Shown here piece by piece: positions 11,768 to 23,595 of a stretch of 64,000 nucleotides of DNA. A model generated the notes under the pieces. That model was not told the DNA's origin, did no database searches, and saw only the letters and a list, made by a program, of their open reading frames with translations. The DNA is from Bimuria novae-zelandiae CBS 107.79. Lineage: Eukaryota; Ascomycota; Dothideomycetes; Pleosporales; Didymosphaeriaceae. Position 1 is the stretch's first letter, and every line of letters starts with the position of its first letter. Location: the NCBI GenBank assembly GCA_010015655.1, contig ML976765.1:135084-199083 (forward strand), read 5' to 3'. Both the position numbers and the translations under genes were made by a program.

Positions 11768-12622
11768 ATGACGCTCCCAAAATCAAGGATCCTGTTGCCC
11801 CTATACATCTATCCCGAGCGAGGCGCGTGGGACCCACTTTTCGAAGCGTACCGTTCCCAGCAATCTCTCATCGTCGTGTGGAGCTCATTGTTTCTAGGGT
11901 TGTACCCAACCCGACGCTCGATTTTGTGATCATTGTCAATCCTAACAGCGGGCCTGGGTCGGAGCCGTGGTGGCCAAACGCAGAATACGTTCGCGAGATA
12001 CCGAGGTTGAACGCTCATCAGAATGTGCGGACGGTAGGCTATGTGAGCACCGCCTATTGCAAGCGGCCCATCGAAAAGGTTCTGGCAGACGTGGATCGAT
12101 ATGCAGCCTGGTCGTGCGACGAGAGATTTCCGGGATTGGCTGTAGATGGTATATTCTTTGACGAGACACCAAACGTGTTTTCAGAAAAGGCGAAAGAATA
12201 CCTCGATGCCATCACAGCACATGTGAAGCGGACCGGCGGGTTACTGGGCGAGAATATGGTAATGTCGCCCGTTTGGGAAGAAATTCTCGCTGAAGCAAAT
12301 CATTTAGGTAGTGCACAATCCGGGAACGTCGGTCGACATCAGGTTTGCAAGTCCTGGATTAGATATTGCGACCGTGGCAGAGCTCGCGTATGCTGACTTT
12401 AAGACCACGGAGTGCCAGGAGTGGCTCGCAACGTCACCATTCAGCCGTGATAAATCGTGTTACATGATATACGCGGTCCCGGAGGAAGTATTGGAGGAAT
12501 TCGTCGCTCGGGACTTGCGGAACATAGCGGAGTACATCTTCGTGACAGACCGGAAGACGGATGTGTACAACGCTTTTGGAGCAAGCTGGACAAGTTTCGT
12601 AGGAGCGTTAGCTGATTCATGA
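11768..12622 (+). CDS. spherulin-4-like family protein
   Basis: Three exons, 11768-11847, 11898-12258 and 12308-12622 (introns of 50 and 49 nt), give 251 aa. The sequence follows the fungal spherulin-4 pattern throughout: LPLYIYPERGAWDPLF, VIIVNPNSGPG, then NVRTVGYVST, the conserved acidic stretch VDGIFFDETPN, and VVHNPGTSVD after the last junction. Spherulin 4 was named from Physarum encystment; fungal relatives have a TIM-barrel, glycosidase-like fold, but no established substrate is known to me. There is no N-terminal signal peptide in this model, whereas many relatives are secreted. Both junctions restore family motifs exactly. Confidence 0.85.
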
Positions 12623-12958
12623 GTCGCCTCTTGCATAGAGCGCGCTTCAATTTTCTAGAGGCCCGAACTGCTATGTGCTGGACACTCCACGTGGCTTCAT
12701 AATGAAAGATCTGATTGCGGTGGGCTTGAACATGAGGTTAATCCCGTTGGTTCAAGACCGTAGATCCCATACAATTGTAAATACTAGTAGCATTGAGAAT
12801 ATTACCACTCCTCTGTCAACGGTAAAGCGCGAGTAATTGTTCCCCTGCATTTGAAGAGGCGGTGAAAGGGGTTTGCGATGGTAGTCAGGCGGGAGTAACA
12901 GGATTCTTTCGATGCGTTGAAAGATTCTACGGCGATTCCAAAAGCCGGGAGGGATGGA

Positions 12959-14094
12959 TCACGAGTTTTCATCCCCTGTAAATTCCGCTGCCAGAGAGCT
13001 TATAAGGCTTCTCCAGTCCCAGTTAAACCCGCTCGGTGCATATCTTTTTGTTTCTTCCTCATTCATGTCCCAGACGTGGGAGAGTAGAGCTCCGTTGCAC
13101 AGGCGTGATCGCCAAAAGCGATCGTCTAACGAGACCTTTTCGGAGAATGTTTTGCCGCTGCGGTGTAGTGCTATTGTAGCACGAGCAGGTAAAAATTCCG
13201 TGATATGGCCCATGAGTTCAGTGGGAAGACGTTCAAGGCCATGCGATTGTCGCGGTCCGATTGTCGCGTCCGATGAAGATGGTGACCCTGGGGACCTGGG
13301 CTGTGTCTGCCGTAGCTCACCACAGACAAACGTTGTCAGATCTCCTATAGTTATGGGATCACTGAGGTATTTCTATGCGGAGGTAAGTAAATTGGATTTG
13401 AGGAAGAGAGGGTGTTTCCTTACCTCATGGCTCCCACTCCACCAACCGAGGCAGTCTTCTGATCTGATGTTACTAAAGCCAAGGAGATCACAGCGTGCAA
13501 AGGCCCCGAGAGCGTCAGGATACATGCTAGCACCGAGGGATTTGGCAGATTTATAATGGCTTTTGAGAGCGTTGTACAAGCGCTTCGGACTAGAGGGAGG
13601 TTCTCCTGATGCTTCTGAAGCATTGCGAAAATACATTGCTCGATAAGCGATTTGAACACACTTCTCGTGCAGAGGGAAGATGATATCGCCAGAGGCGTCT
13701 TCTTTCAACACTTGATAGAAGGAACCATTTAGGCAGAAGCAATCTGCGTCGGTGATGTCCCATGAAGTCACCTCGGAAACGACAGCGCTCTTGTCTCCAT
13801 GTTCGCCGTGATGCGCATAGAGAACAGGCTCGGTCATGCTGTGGCTACGAAATGTGGAGGGCGTTCCGATGAGCTGCACGTCATAAAGCCACTAACCGCG
13901 TGTCAGTGGATGGTAGCGTACTGGACCCTCCCACAGCGGCCGTGAGAGTCCGCATCGTAATGCGCCCTGATCCTTAACATGATGTCATGTGAGGTACTCA
14001 CTTGGAACTCCGGTCTTGTGGTATCGATATTGTATATTCCAGGCTCAAGCGCAAAAGGTGCGCCGCATATGACACTGAAGACGCTCGTCGCCAT
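12959..14094 (-). CDS. F-box domain protein
   Basis: Exons on the minus strand, 14094-14002, 13891-13424 and 13372-12959 (introns 110 and 51 nt), encode 324 aa. The N-terminal half matches a fungus-specific architecture (CGAPF, then WLYDVQLIGTPSTFRS across the first junction, FPLHEKCVQIAYRAM). The C-terminal half has an F-box: LERLPTELMGHITEFLPARATIALHRSGKTFSEKV in outline, with the usual LDDRFWRSRL continuation. Such proteins dock to Skp1 in SCF ubiquitin ligases and select substrates; the substrate cannot be told. I start at the ATG at 14094 (MATSVFSVICGAPF); in-frame upstream ATGs would add about 20 residues. Confidence 0.8.
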
Positions 14095-14651
14095 CACGCT
14101 TGCATGAATGACGACCTCAGTCTTGAGCGCACGCCGGCTCAGTGGTGAAGGGGGCACCATTGTCATTGATATACGCCTGGCGGCGCCATAATGGCAGTCA
14201 GATGCCAAGTCAAACGCACGAAAGATGGTCGGATATTGCGACGCTGGTAGGAGCGCTTGTAGGAGCCGCAAGTGCTGACATCATGATGTTCCGGCCTATG
14301 AGCAGAGTTCAGCATTTACGTGGAGTTGCACAAGGCGATAAGACCACTATTTTAATGAGCTGGTCAGCAGCAGCACAATCAGTACGGTGACAGCGCCTGA
14401 CGCTTTTAAACATAAATGCTTATGGGTATGGTAGTAAAGACCTATCAGCCGTATTGCGATCAGCTCCGGGCTGACAGGGATGGGATCGAAACTACCGGAT
14501 TGGGTAATTCCAAGAACCGTCGGATGCTTCCGTTCACGTACAGTGCCAAGATTTTCTGCGGAGAAACGATGTGCCGAAGTCTGGAAATTTTCTGGAGCAT
14601 GCGGAAAGTCAGCAGCAACGTAAACAAAGTACGTTCCAGCTTTTCTCTACA

Positions 14652-16940
14652 ATGGCACCTCGCAGAAAACGCCAGCGCCTCTCAGAAGATGGCGCGTCTG
14701 CCGTAACCGCCCTCGCAGACAACGCAGAGCCCTCCCACGCCGCCGCCGCCGCAAACCCCTCCAAGTCGCAGCAATCGCGCAGACAGCTTTTCGTCCGTTC
14801 TCTCGCACCTTCCGTAACCACCGAAGACCTTACCGATTTCTTTTCCGAAAACTACCCCATCAAGAATGCCGTCGTGGTGCTCGACAAGGAGACAAAGGCA
14901 TCCAAAGGCTATGGCTTCGTTACCTTCGCCGACGTGGAGGATGCAGAACGCGCGAAGGAAGAATTCAATGGAGCCGAGCTGCAAGGCAAGAAGATGAAAC
15001 TCGATGTGGCCGAAGCGCGCCACCGTGATACAGACACTGCTGCGCCCACGGTTTCTGCCGGTGCACGGGCAAAGGCAGAGCGCGAGCAGGCGATGAAGGA
15101 CAACCAAGCGCCGAAGCTCATTGTGCGGAATCTTCCATGGAGCATCAAAACGCCGGAGCAGTTGGGTAAGCTCTTTCTGAGCTACGGAAAGGTGCACTTC
15201 ACGACGTTGCCCAAGAAGCCGAATGGTGAGCTGAGAGGTTTCGGCTTCGTCGCATTGAGAGGAAAGAAGAATGCGGAGAAGGCGATAGAGGATTTGAATG
15301 GAAAGGAGATCGATGGCAGGCCAATCGCGGTGGATTGGACTGTGGACAAGGATGCCTGGCAAGATTTGCAGAAGCAGTTGGACGCTGAAGAAGCGAGGCA
15401 GCAGAAGGATGCCAAAGATGACAAGGAAGATAAGGATGAGGATGCGGACATGGACGATGAATCATCCGTAGTATTAGACGATTCTGAGGACGAAGAAGCC
15501 GATAGTGACGAGGACGAGGACGATGAAGATGAAGTTGAAGATGACAGTAATACCGACTACGAAGGCGTCTCCGATAGCGACGAGGAAGGCGGCATAGAGC
15601 TTGAAGACAGCAAACCTAAACCGCCCGACTACACCGTTTTCATCCGCAACCTACCTTTCACGGCAGACGATGACAGCCTCTATGAGCACTTCAAGCAGTT
15701 CGGGCCTATCGCATATGCTCGCGTTGTCCTCGATCACGAAACCGAGCGACCGAAAGGCACTGGCTTCGTCCGCTTCTACAAGGAAGAAGACATGATCAAC
15801 TGCCTCAAGGGCGTTCCCTCCACCAAACTACTAAGAGTCACGGCAGACCGCAGAGATGGTACGCAGATCACAATCGCCCACTCAGTCCTCGAGAACGAAG
15901 ACGCAGACCCAACGGGTCTCTACACAATGGACGGGCGCGTTCTTCAAATCTCACGCGCCGTCGATAAGAATGAAGCCACGCGTCTTACGGCAGAAGGGCA
16001 AACCTCGCGCTTCAACCGCGACAAGGACAAGCGCCGTCTGTACCTCCTGTCAGAGGGTACCATCGACGCCAAATCGTCTCTCTACCAAAAGCTCTCTCCG
16101 GCTGAGCGACTCATGCGCCAAGAATCCGCAACTCAGCGCCGCAAGCAGATCGAGAAGAACCCCGCGCTCCACCTCTCCCTCACGCGTCTCGCAGTCCGCA
16201 ACATCCCACGCACCGTCACATCCAAAGACCTGAAGGCCCTCGCGCGTCAGGCCATCGTCGGCTTCGCCGCCGACGTGAAAGCAGGCAAACGCTCCCCGCT
16301 CTCAAAAGAGGAGCTCTTACGCGGCGGGGACGCCATGCTCGCCGCCGAAAAGGCCCGCAAGCGCATGGGCAAGGGTATCGTCAAGCAGGCCAAGGTTGTC
16401 TTCGAGACCCCCACCGGCAGCAAGATCGCCTCGTCAGAGGTCGAAGCGGGCGCCGGGCGCAGCCGCGGATACGGCTTCATCGAGTACCACACGCACCGTA
16501 GCGCGCTCATGGGTCTGCGCTGGCTCAACGGGCACGCCGTCGAGTACAAGACGCAAGAGACACAGCCGAAGTCCAAGAAGGCCGCGAAGGAAGACCTGCA
16601 GGACAAGAAGAAGCGGCTCATCGTGGAGTTTGCAATCGAGAACGCGAATGTGGTGGCCAGGCGCTCGGATAGGGAGAGCAAGGCGCGGGATCCGAAGGCT
16701 AAGGACGGCGATGAGCAGCCAGAGTCGAGCCGCGATCGGAAACGGGGGTTGAAGCGGAAGCACGAGTCGGGTGCTGCGAAGGATACGGGAGTGAAGGGTA
16801 AGGGTAAGGGTCAGGGATCGGGCGCGGAGCCGGCAGAGGACCCGAAGAAGGAGAAGGCGGACGAGAAGGCTAAGCTGAGGGCGCAGATTATTCAGAAAAA
16901 GAGACAGGCGCGCCGGGCGCGGAAGCAGGGGAAGGCGTAG
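14652..16940 (+). CDS. NOP4: Nop4/Nop77-like nucleolar RNA-binding protein (RBM28 family)
   Basis: A single exon of 762 aa. The ATG at 14652 opens the conserved MAPRRKRQRL basic start; an in-frame ATG 27 codons upstream is less typical. Four RNA-recognition motifs can be seen. RRM1 (about 45-120) has QLFVRSL and GYGFVTF, RRM2 (about 155-235) LIVRNLPW and GFGFVAL. A long Asp/Glu tract (about 255-325) precedes RRM3 (about 330-400) with VFIRNLPF and GTGFVRF. A divergent RRM4 (about 515-640) has LAVRNIP and GYGFIEY. A Lys/Arg-rich tail follows. Yeast Nop4 is essential for 27S pre-rRNA processing and 60S subunit assembly in the nucleolus, and the length and order fit that family. Confidence 0.93.
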   Translation: MAPRRKRQRLSEDGASAVTALADNAEPSHAAAAANPSKSQQSRRQLFVRSLAPSVTTEDLTDFFSENYPIKNAVVVLDKETKASKGYGFVTFADVEDAERAKEEFNGAELQGKKMKLDVAEARHRDTDTAAPTVSAGARAKAEREQAMKDNQAPKLIVRNLPWSIKTPEQLGKLFLSYGKVHFTTLPKKPNGELRGFGFVALRGKKNAEKAIEDLNGKEIDGRPIAVDWTVDKDAWQDLQKQLDAEEARQQKDAKDDKEDKDEDADMDDESSVVLDDSEDEEADSDEDEDDEDEVEDDSNTDYEGVSDSDEEGGIELEDSKPKPPDYTVFIRNLPFTADDDSLYEHFKQFGPIAYARVVLDHETERPKGTGFVRFYKEEDMINCLKGVPSTKLLRVTADRRDGTQITIAHSVLENEDADPTGLYTMDGRVLQISRAVDKNEATRLTAEGQTSRFNRDKDKRRLYLLSEGTIDAKSSLYQKLSPAERLMRQESATQRRKQIEKNPALHLSLTRLAVRNIPRTVTSKDLKALARQAIVGFAADVKAGKRSPLSKEELLRGGDAMLAAEKARKRMGKGIVKQAKVVFETPTGSKIASSEVEAGAGRSRGYGFIEYHTHRSALMGLRWLNGHAVEYKTQETQPKSKKAAKEDLQDKKKRLIVEFAIENANVVARRSDRESKARDPKAKDGDEQPESSRDRKRGLKRKHESGAAKDTGVKGKGKGQGSGAEPAEDPKKEKADEKAKLRAQIIQKKRQARRARKQGKA

Positions 16941-19900
16941 CTGGTCTGTAGGGGTACTAAAACTTGTTTTCATGCGGTGTATGGGACGTGCTGCACGGTG
17001 ATGAAAGTACGTGCTTGAAACGGCGCATTTAACTCGCACTAGACATGGCGTGGGGGAGAAGACTGCTTGTCGCGACGAGAATCAAGCTCATGGGCCTGCG
17101 AGCTGCAAAGATGCCCAGGGCGTTGAGCTCGTGCATCTGAGCGTCACCAGCCTTGATAGCGGCACCACGTCGGAAGGTCGTACAAAGGCTTCGACTCGAG
17201 CTTCGCGGATGCAGTCTCAACTCCCCGCCGGCTTCTGTGCCGTGGCTACCCGCCTGGTTTAGCATTGGAACACTCTACGTTGTCCTGATCTGGTCCTCTG
17301 GCCATAAAGTGTCGATACAGCACCCATCCTGTTCAAGCCCGAATAGCACGATTTTCGAAATCTTCTCGGGTTTCGTGCAGTTCGCGTGCAAAGACGGCGC
17401 CCGACTAAACCGCTCTTCTAACTCACCCAGCCCATCCAGTTTCCGGCTGTCGAGATCTCACCGCGACATCCCTCGAGCGAACAGCCAGCCCGTTTCCCGG
17501 TTTTCGTCACCATTCGTCAATCGTTGCAGGGTATACGAACTCGGTACTCGCGCTTGTGCTGCGGTGCGACGAGTGCTGGGCGGCTGTGCTGTGTTCGTGC
17601 GCGGTGTACATATGCAGTGAGTTCCCACTGCATGGGAGAAGGCGGTTGGGAGAGGGCGGTACGGGCCTTTGTGGAGCGCGTGCATGCATTTGGGTGGGAT
17701 GGTTGCCGCGTTCCGCGGGAAAGTTTGATAGGTGGTCTTGGAGGGGTGAGATGTGTGAAATGCTGGCAGGTGCGATGGTGGTGTGGGCTGGGTTGACTGG
17801 GAAGGGAAGGCACGACTAGTCACTGAGTAGGCGGCGTCGATATTTCGAAGACGCATTTGCGTAGTTGTGCATGGCTGCAGAGTCAGGTCTAGTTAGGGCG
17901 CGTTGGGGGGAAAGATCTTGAGGTCCTACATAGGTTGGAAAATCCAGTTAGTCATTGCTAAATTGTACCATAGGTAGTAGAAGCGTATCGGACACCATTG
18001 ACCTGTGACTTAGCCTCAAGGCACTGTCATAGCTCGCCCAGAAAGAGATATCATGGGAGAGCAGCTCGGATACGGAGTTTTTTCCAATCCACGAGCTTCA
18101 ATACGTCGGACAAGCTGAACGACCAGGGAAGCCTGGACCCTGTGTACCCAACGACTCGTGCTCTCGTACCACAGTGGACGAACCAGTATGCGGCGGCCTG
18201 CATGTGCGATTCGATACTTCCGGTTGCTTCACACCCCGCATCCCCGAGGGTCATTGGTTCGCGGACAGCGTATCATGATCAGGTGGTTAGGCGTGGTTCA
18301 AGTGGGTGAAAACACTGAGTGAAGCATCTTAAAGATATCATCCGGCTTTATGACGGCAAGATGATTTGTGAATTTAAGGGTTCGCCAGGAAGAACTTGTG
18401 GGCGGAAATTCCAGAGATCCGTGTGCGAATCGGCGGAGATTTGGGTGTTGAGGCTCAAAATCTCGAGCAAGGTTGAGCGAGAGCGAGGGGGAAGTATCGC
18501 GACAGGCTGCTGCATGTGTTGCAAGTGTCACAGCAATTCCGCGTGTGCAGATTCATGCAGCCTAGAGGCAGGGGTTAGCGACCGTTCTACAAGGCGTGAT
18601 GGCCTTTGAAATTTAGAGTTTTGACTAATAGCCCTAAAGCCGATGACTGGAGCTATTACGATATCCTTCATGAGGACCCACGGTCTCAAACTGCTCATCG
18701 CAGGCTTCAAATGTTCGTTATCCCGTGGTTCTGCGGGTTCACTGTGCGGTTCTGTGTATGGCAGCCCACAAGTGGCAACTGCAACGTTTCCCGGGATCCC
18801 TGGACCCAATGGTTTCTGTCTATCCGGCCTGCGTAGTGTTACATGCATGCGTGGGGCACGGAAGCCGCTTGGCGCACTTCGACATTTCTACTAGTTGCTT
18901 CGGTCTTGAGATTGAACGATGAACAAATGAATGCCGATGGATGCCTTCGGTATGACCGGACCAGAAATCGGAGTGGAACTTTGTATCCTATATTGGGACG
19001 AGTTCTTATCGCCGTGGCGTTCGATGAGGAGATTCCTAGTATATCGTTGTTCATCGAGTCTCTGTGGATTGTGATGCATCAATGGAAGCAGTATCGGTTT
19101 CACTGAGGATGTGGATGCTAGGGAAGCGTGTTAATAATGCGCAGTATGCTCAAAAAAATTATGGTAAAGGCCGTGCAGGTTCAGTGACTGTGATTGGAGC
19201 ATGCTTTCAACATTCACGAGTCGTGCCATGAAAAACCCATCCCGGTAGCGCACTGTATTGACAGTGCAGACCAGATCTCATCTGGGAGATGACTCGGCCA
19301 CTACCTGGGAGTTTTTTGCATGTTGTGCATGTTATCGGTATCACAATAGGTGTGTGCTGCTGCTGCAGCCTTTTGCCGCGTCGGGAACAGGGATGCGTAG
19401 ATAATCGCATAATGGCCTACTCTGAAGTGCCTAGTACCAAAGGTAGGTAACGTGTATGACTTCCCGCTTCCCCGTGAACCTTTTTCGGGTTGAGGGTGTT
19501 AGATTGTCGTATGATGATGTATTGTTATTGAACGGAAGTAGGGTCGACTACATGAGGCAGTGGAGCGAGACTCTTTGGGTCAAGACTTCATGGTAGATAT
19601 CATCCATGAAACCACAATTCTGCTCCAAATCTCATATAGGGCGGGTCGGGTTCATTGTATTATGAGTATAATCTTAACTGTGAAATACGAGTAAGCGCAG
19701 TGTTGCTTGTGACGGAAGTGGCTCGATGTCGTCTGTGTTTGCCTAGACGTCGAACTGATGGCACACCCCGGTCATTGTTCCAGTATAAAATCGAATCTGG
19801 CAGATGCGGTGTCGCGAGTGCTCAGAGGCAATGGTCAGATTCCTGTGTACTGGCCATTGTAACGCCTACCAAAGGCCTGGGTTATCTACTGCGTAGAAAC

Positions 19901-22056
19901 AGTACCAGTTGCAAGTAACCGACTATGCCTGCTGGCCGACATCCCGGACGGGACCTGGGGGGTTTTTAGAAAGCGGAACATGCCCCGGCTCCGCGGTGGC
20001 TGAATCAATGTTCCGCACCGTTCTTGGTGCGACAGGGTACACGATCCGGACGCCGCGTTTTGGCATGATCACAGCCCTGCGCATGGAACTCTTGCGATGG
20101 CAATCTCACCTTAATTACATCTTTCGTAATGATTCTGACGAGTAGCAACAAGCAATAACATTACGCGTCTTCAACAACCCGTGGGTCAACCAGGTGAATT
20201 AACAACCATTGGAACTAAAGTCTTTGCGGGCAATGCTTCGAGATGTCAACTTTGTGTTGTTGACAGTGGCTTTGGCTGGACAGGCACGACATCAACCCGT
20301 AAACACTAACCCTTTGTTAGCGTGGGTTATACTGCAATCGTGTCACTCATGTATGATGTATTGCATTGGACGAAACACCAAAGTGACATTGAGTACGTGA
20401 GTTCATTCAAATAGGTAACTGCCGTGACGGCCCGAGATCCGCTTCCTCATCAGGCTTAAAGAACATCTTGTAGTCTCGCGCCGATGCTAATTGTGAAGAA
20501 TGAATCGGGTTCGCAGGTATATGGATTGAACGATGTGATGAGGCACGTGAGGGTGGAACATACACGCTCAAAAGCACACAAGAAAGAAGAGCAGAGCTGG
20601 GATATGGCTGGAGGAAGTCCATGGACCAGTAGCATACCTCGGCACTTCTTTCTTTCAGTTTGACGCCATAAAAACCAAGATGCCACAATGATTGCAGCTC
20701 CGGATTACCAATGGTAGTATTTTGTGGGGCTAGCCAGAGCCTTGAACCTTTCCGTGAAATATTTGAAGGCCATTGATTAAAGGAAGTAAGAATAGCCTCT
20801 CTGATGAAGTATCGGTACCTCCATCGGGGCGAAGCACCAGAAGAGACCATAGTGGGGGTTACCGTGACCGGGCAGCTAAGCTGTTGTACGCACAGTGGGA
20901 TGAAAGGGTTCATCGCACTGACGCACGGCTTGTTGACAGCAGGAGTTCCGCACGTGTGCACCAGCCGCGGACACTCGAGCATGCACTGGCAGCCTTTGCA
21001 AGCAATGCAGTGTAACTTGCGTGTTCGCTTGCAGTGTGTGTTGAGTACTCTCATGTCTTCTAAACAGATTGAGGAAAACACGCATAATCATCACTCGCAA
21101 ATCTCCTCATAACCTGCTAGAGGCTTATGCGAAACTCCTTGAACGCCCAAAATAGCTGCAATCGCAAGGCTAGGTAGGTGTGTTCAGCAAGGCAAAGTGA
21201 AGTCGAGCGCGCTTGCCTCGAGCCTTGAAAAAGTGAGAGGTCGTTGCACTGCGAAGCATGGTGATTGGACGATGACCAACGCCCAAAGCGCCGGGTTGAG
21301 ATCATCTTTGGAAGCCCAACATGCCTGACTCGCATGTAAACGAGATTGCAGTTTTGATATGCATAGAATTCTCATATCGAGGGAGCATCCATGTCCCCCC
21401 GAAGCCTGGTTTACGGGCCATGATGTACGATCCACCGGTACCTCCTTCCGACAAACCCAAATCTGTTGCTTTCGTTGAGTTTGTTCTTGTCAAATCTTAA
21501 ACACCAGTACCTATCCAAAGCCCGTGATTCATTCACGCAAGTATTGTAGGCATGATGTCCAACCACGGAATGTCCCCTAGGGAGGGTGATGAAACTATCC
21601 ATTTTCGTGTTCTGGGAGTAGGTGCCTCGGCATGCGGAGAAGTCAGAACGATTTTTTTCCGCCGAGACTAGGGTAATCAGGTTATTCCATGATTGGTCTG
21701 AACCTGGTCACAGAGTGATGTACAGATGGTGTGGTGTGTTCAGGATGAGTGGGGTGAAGCCTGCATGTAACACGCTCTGCATAGAAGAGTAGAAGCAAAT
21801 GGGGAGTGCCGCATTGCACCACCTGTGACGAGATATAAAGGGTCCTCCGAACGCCCATGGGAGTGCAATCCCCAGATTTCCCCAGCTTTCCAACTCAGCA
21901 CGGATCCACTTCCACAAGCACAACAGCCATTTTCGGTAACAAACAAGTCGCGAAAGGACCGCAAGGCAAGCCACCCTGACACGCAACCCTCACCGTAAGT
22001 CCTGCTCCTTAACGTGCACTTGGTAGACGCAATCTCACGTAAAGCCAGACATCGAA
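16941..22056. other. 5.1-kb GC-balanced interval without a recognised gene
   Basis: Long, not RIP-degraded and without transposon similarity, yet no coding frame here resembles a known family. Frames are short, overlap on both strands and lack splice-linked continuations that I could follow. The longest is at 20407-21081 and is listed separately. Regulatory, non-coding RNA or decayed-gene content is possible but I see no specific evidence. Confidence 0.5.
20407..21081 (-). CDS. unrecognised 224-codon open frame
   Basis: An uninterrupted frame on the minus strand encoding a Cys-rich N-terminal third (CIACKGCQC, then further single Cys) and an unremarkable remainder ending KPDEEADLGPSRQ. There is no signal peptide, no recognisable domain and no evident introns. 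An overlapping open frame of about 100 codons exists on the plus strand at 20804-21112. It could be a lineage-specific gene or a chance open frame; I lean to chance. Confidence 0.2.
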   Translation of the reverse strand: MFSSICLEDMRVLNTHCKRTRKLHCIACKGCQCMLECPRLVHTCGTPAVNKPCVSAMNPFIPLCVQQLSCPVTVTPTMVSSGASPRWRYRYFIREAILTSFNQWPSNISRKGSRLWLAPQNTTIGNPELQSLWHLGFYGVKLKERSAEVCYWSMDFLQPYPSSALLSCVLLSVYVPPSRASSHRSIHIPANPIHSSQLASARDYKMFFKPDEEADLGPSRQLPI

Positions 22057-22272
22057 ATGTGCTACTATGAGAAGATTCATTTCGTTCCTTGCGGCCATAC
22101 CGAGCCACGCCGCATCCAATATTGTCATTTCGCGCGGAACGACCCCAACCATCAATGCTTCGGCGCCTGGAACATCAAACGAGAATGGGAGCAACACGAG
22201 TCCGAATGCAACAAGTGCATCGAATCTCGACAAACCGTCCATTTCAGCAAGTCGCAGTATCAGGTGCGCTAG
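22057..22272 (+). CDS. small Cys/His protein, conserved-hypothetical type
   Basis: 71 aa, single exon, starting MCYYEKIHFVPCGH. The arrangement of Cys and His (CGH, YC, QCFGAW, ECNKC) and the basic WNIKREW segment match a group of short fungal proteins I recognise by pattern only; no function is assigned. A metal-binding (zinc) role is an inference from the spaced Cys residues. A candidate donor GTAAGT at about 21991 suggests a 5' UTR intron, unproven. Confidence 0.5.
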   Translation: MCYYEKIHFVPCGHTEPRRIQYCHFARNDPNHQCFGAWNIKREWEQHESECNKCIESRQTVHFSKSQYQVR

Positions 22273-22914
22273 TGGCCTATCGGTTCGGCTGGTTCTCTAG
22301 TTCTTGTGGGATTGTTGCTTACAATACGTAATGTACTGTGGATTATTATTGATCGTTGATCGTTGATCGCTGATTGGAAGATTTGGCGTGTATAACGGCC
22401 TTCCACGCAAGTATATCTGGTAATGGCGCATGGCTTCGGGCCGATTTCGTTGTTTTCTTTGCGCTTCATATCAGCAATCCTGTAAATATGTGAATCAAAC
22501 CTTGTTGAGTGATCCTTCAGTCGCTAGGCGTTCTAGTGATTGTTTTTCGTGTCAGAAGCACGCGAATTTGACTGGTGACGGCACGTAACATGAATCCGCC
22601 GATCACGGCCTCGTTGCCACACATGTACATCTCGACATAGGATAAGGCGTCTACTCAAATACGAACCCACGTAGGTTGTTCCATTTGGTGATGATATGGG
22701 GTATGAAAAAGTGATAGCATTGGCTGTTCAGTAATCGGCCCATGTCACGAAATTGAATTGCGAGACCGTTGATGCAGGATCATGGATGCTCTAGATACTC
22801 GCCACTGGATACCATGCACCTCAAGGGGAAGGGTGACATGTACCAATAAAGTCGACGGCGGCCTTTCAAGCGGAATTCGGCATTTTGGTGCGAAGTACAC
22901 TCTGCCAAGAGCCT

Positions 22915-23476
22915 CTACAGACTTGCGGCATTCTCGGATTGGAGCCGCCCGACAACGTTGTATCGCTTGGTAAAGAATGTATGCCAGTCGTTCAAAGTCT
23001 GTAACTCCTTCTCGGAAAGAGTAGAATAGTCTGCGACGCAGTCTTCTGGTGTCAGGGACGACATCCCTAGTGCACGATTTGGCTCCTTTCCCGCAAAGAC
23101 TGTGCATGTAGTGCATTAGCGGAGTCCAGTCAATATAAGATCTGAGATGTGTTTACCGTGATAGTTCTTGCCTGGTGCATAAGTGTCTTTGCCACTCACA
23201 TCAAAGACGTCACCCTGGCAGTGGATAAGCGCCCCATCCGCTTATTGGAGGTTGTTAGCTGCCCACCTTGATAGCAACCCATGTGGGAAACCCCTCATTT
23301 GTGCCTGTACACCATTGTCAGTCTTTAGCCGCTGATTGCTCTACGCTTGGAGGACCCTCACCATCGCATTTTGCAAGATATTCGCGAGTTATGACATCAT
23401 CTTTAGGTGGAGCGAGGGTCACAGGCTGCTTCGGTGCAAATCTCTCCTTTTGCTGTGGCGCTGAATTGTCGGACAT
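22915..23476 (-). CDS. cytochrome b5-like haem-binding protein, Dap1/MAPR type
   Basis: Four exons on the minus strand (23476-23362, 23304-23267, 23214-23157, 23099-22915; introns 57, 52 and 57 nt) give 131 aa. Spliced order is MSDNSAPQQKERF, PVTLAPPKDD, YLAKCDG, then FPTWVAIKGDVFDVSGK, YAPGKNYHVFAGKEPNRALG, SLTPEDC and DWHTFFTKRYNVVGRL. This is the cytochrome-b5-like steroid/haem-binding fold of Dap1 and PGRMC, which bind haem and support P450 steps such as ergosterol synthesis. There is no membrane anchor in this model. The start codon lies only about 25 bp from the terminal repeat of the transposon cluster beginning at 23502. The native promoter is therefore displaced by 6.8 kb, or a very short 5' region remains. 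Every junction restores the family sequence. Confidence 0.88.
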
Positions 23477-23595
23477 GATGGACGATCGAGGGGTGAAACA
23501 GTATCCCCCGCACTGTCAAAATCTGCCACAGGCGGACTTCTTGCTAGTGGCCAATCGGACGATAGCTCCGATTCTGCATGAACACCGAGATTTAT

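Noticed and set aside
13420..13556. Plus-strand frame across the F-box gene (12954-13556)
   Set aside because: Antisense shadow of the well-supported minus-strand F-box exons.
22745..23116. 123-codon minus-strand frame overlapping the haem-binding gene
   Set aside because: Out of frame with exon 4 of that gene; the spliced MAPR model explains the region far better.
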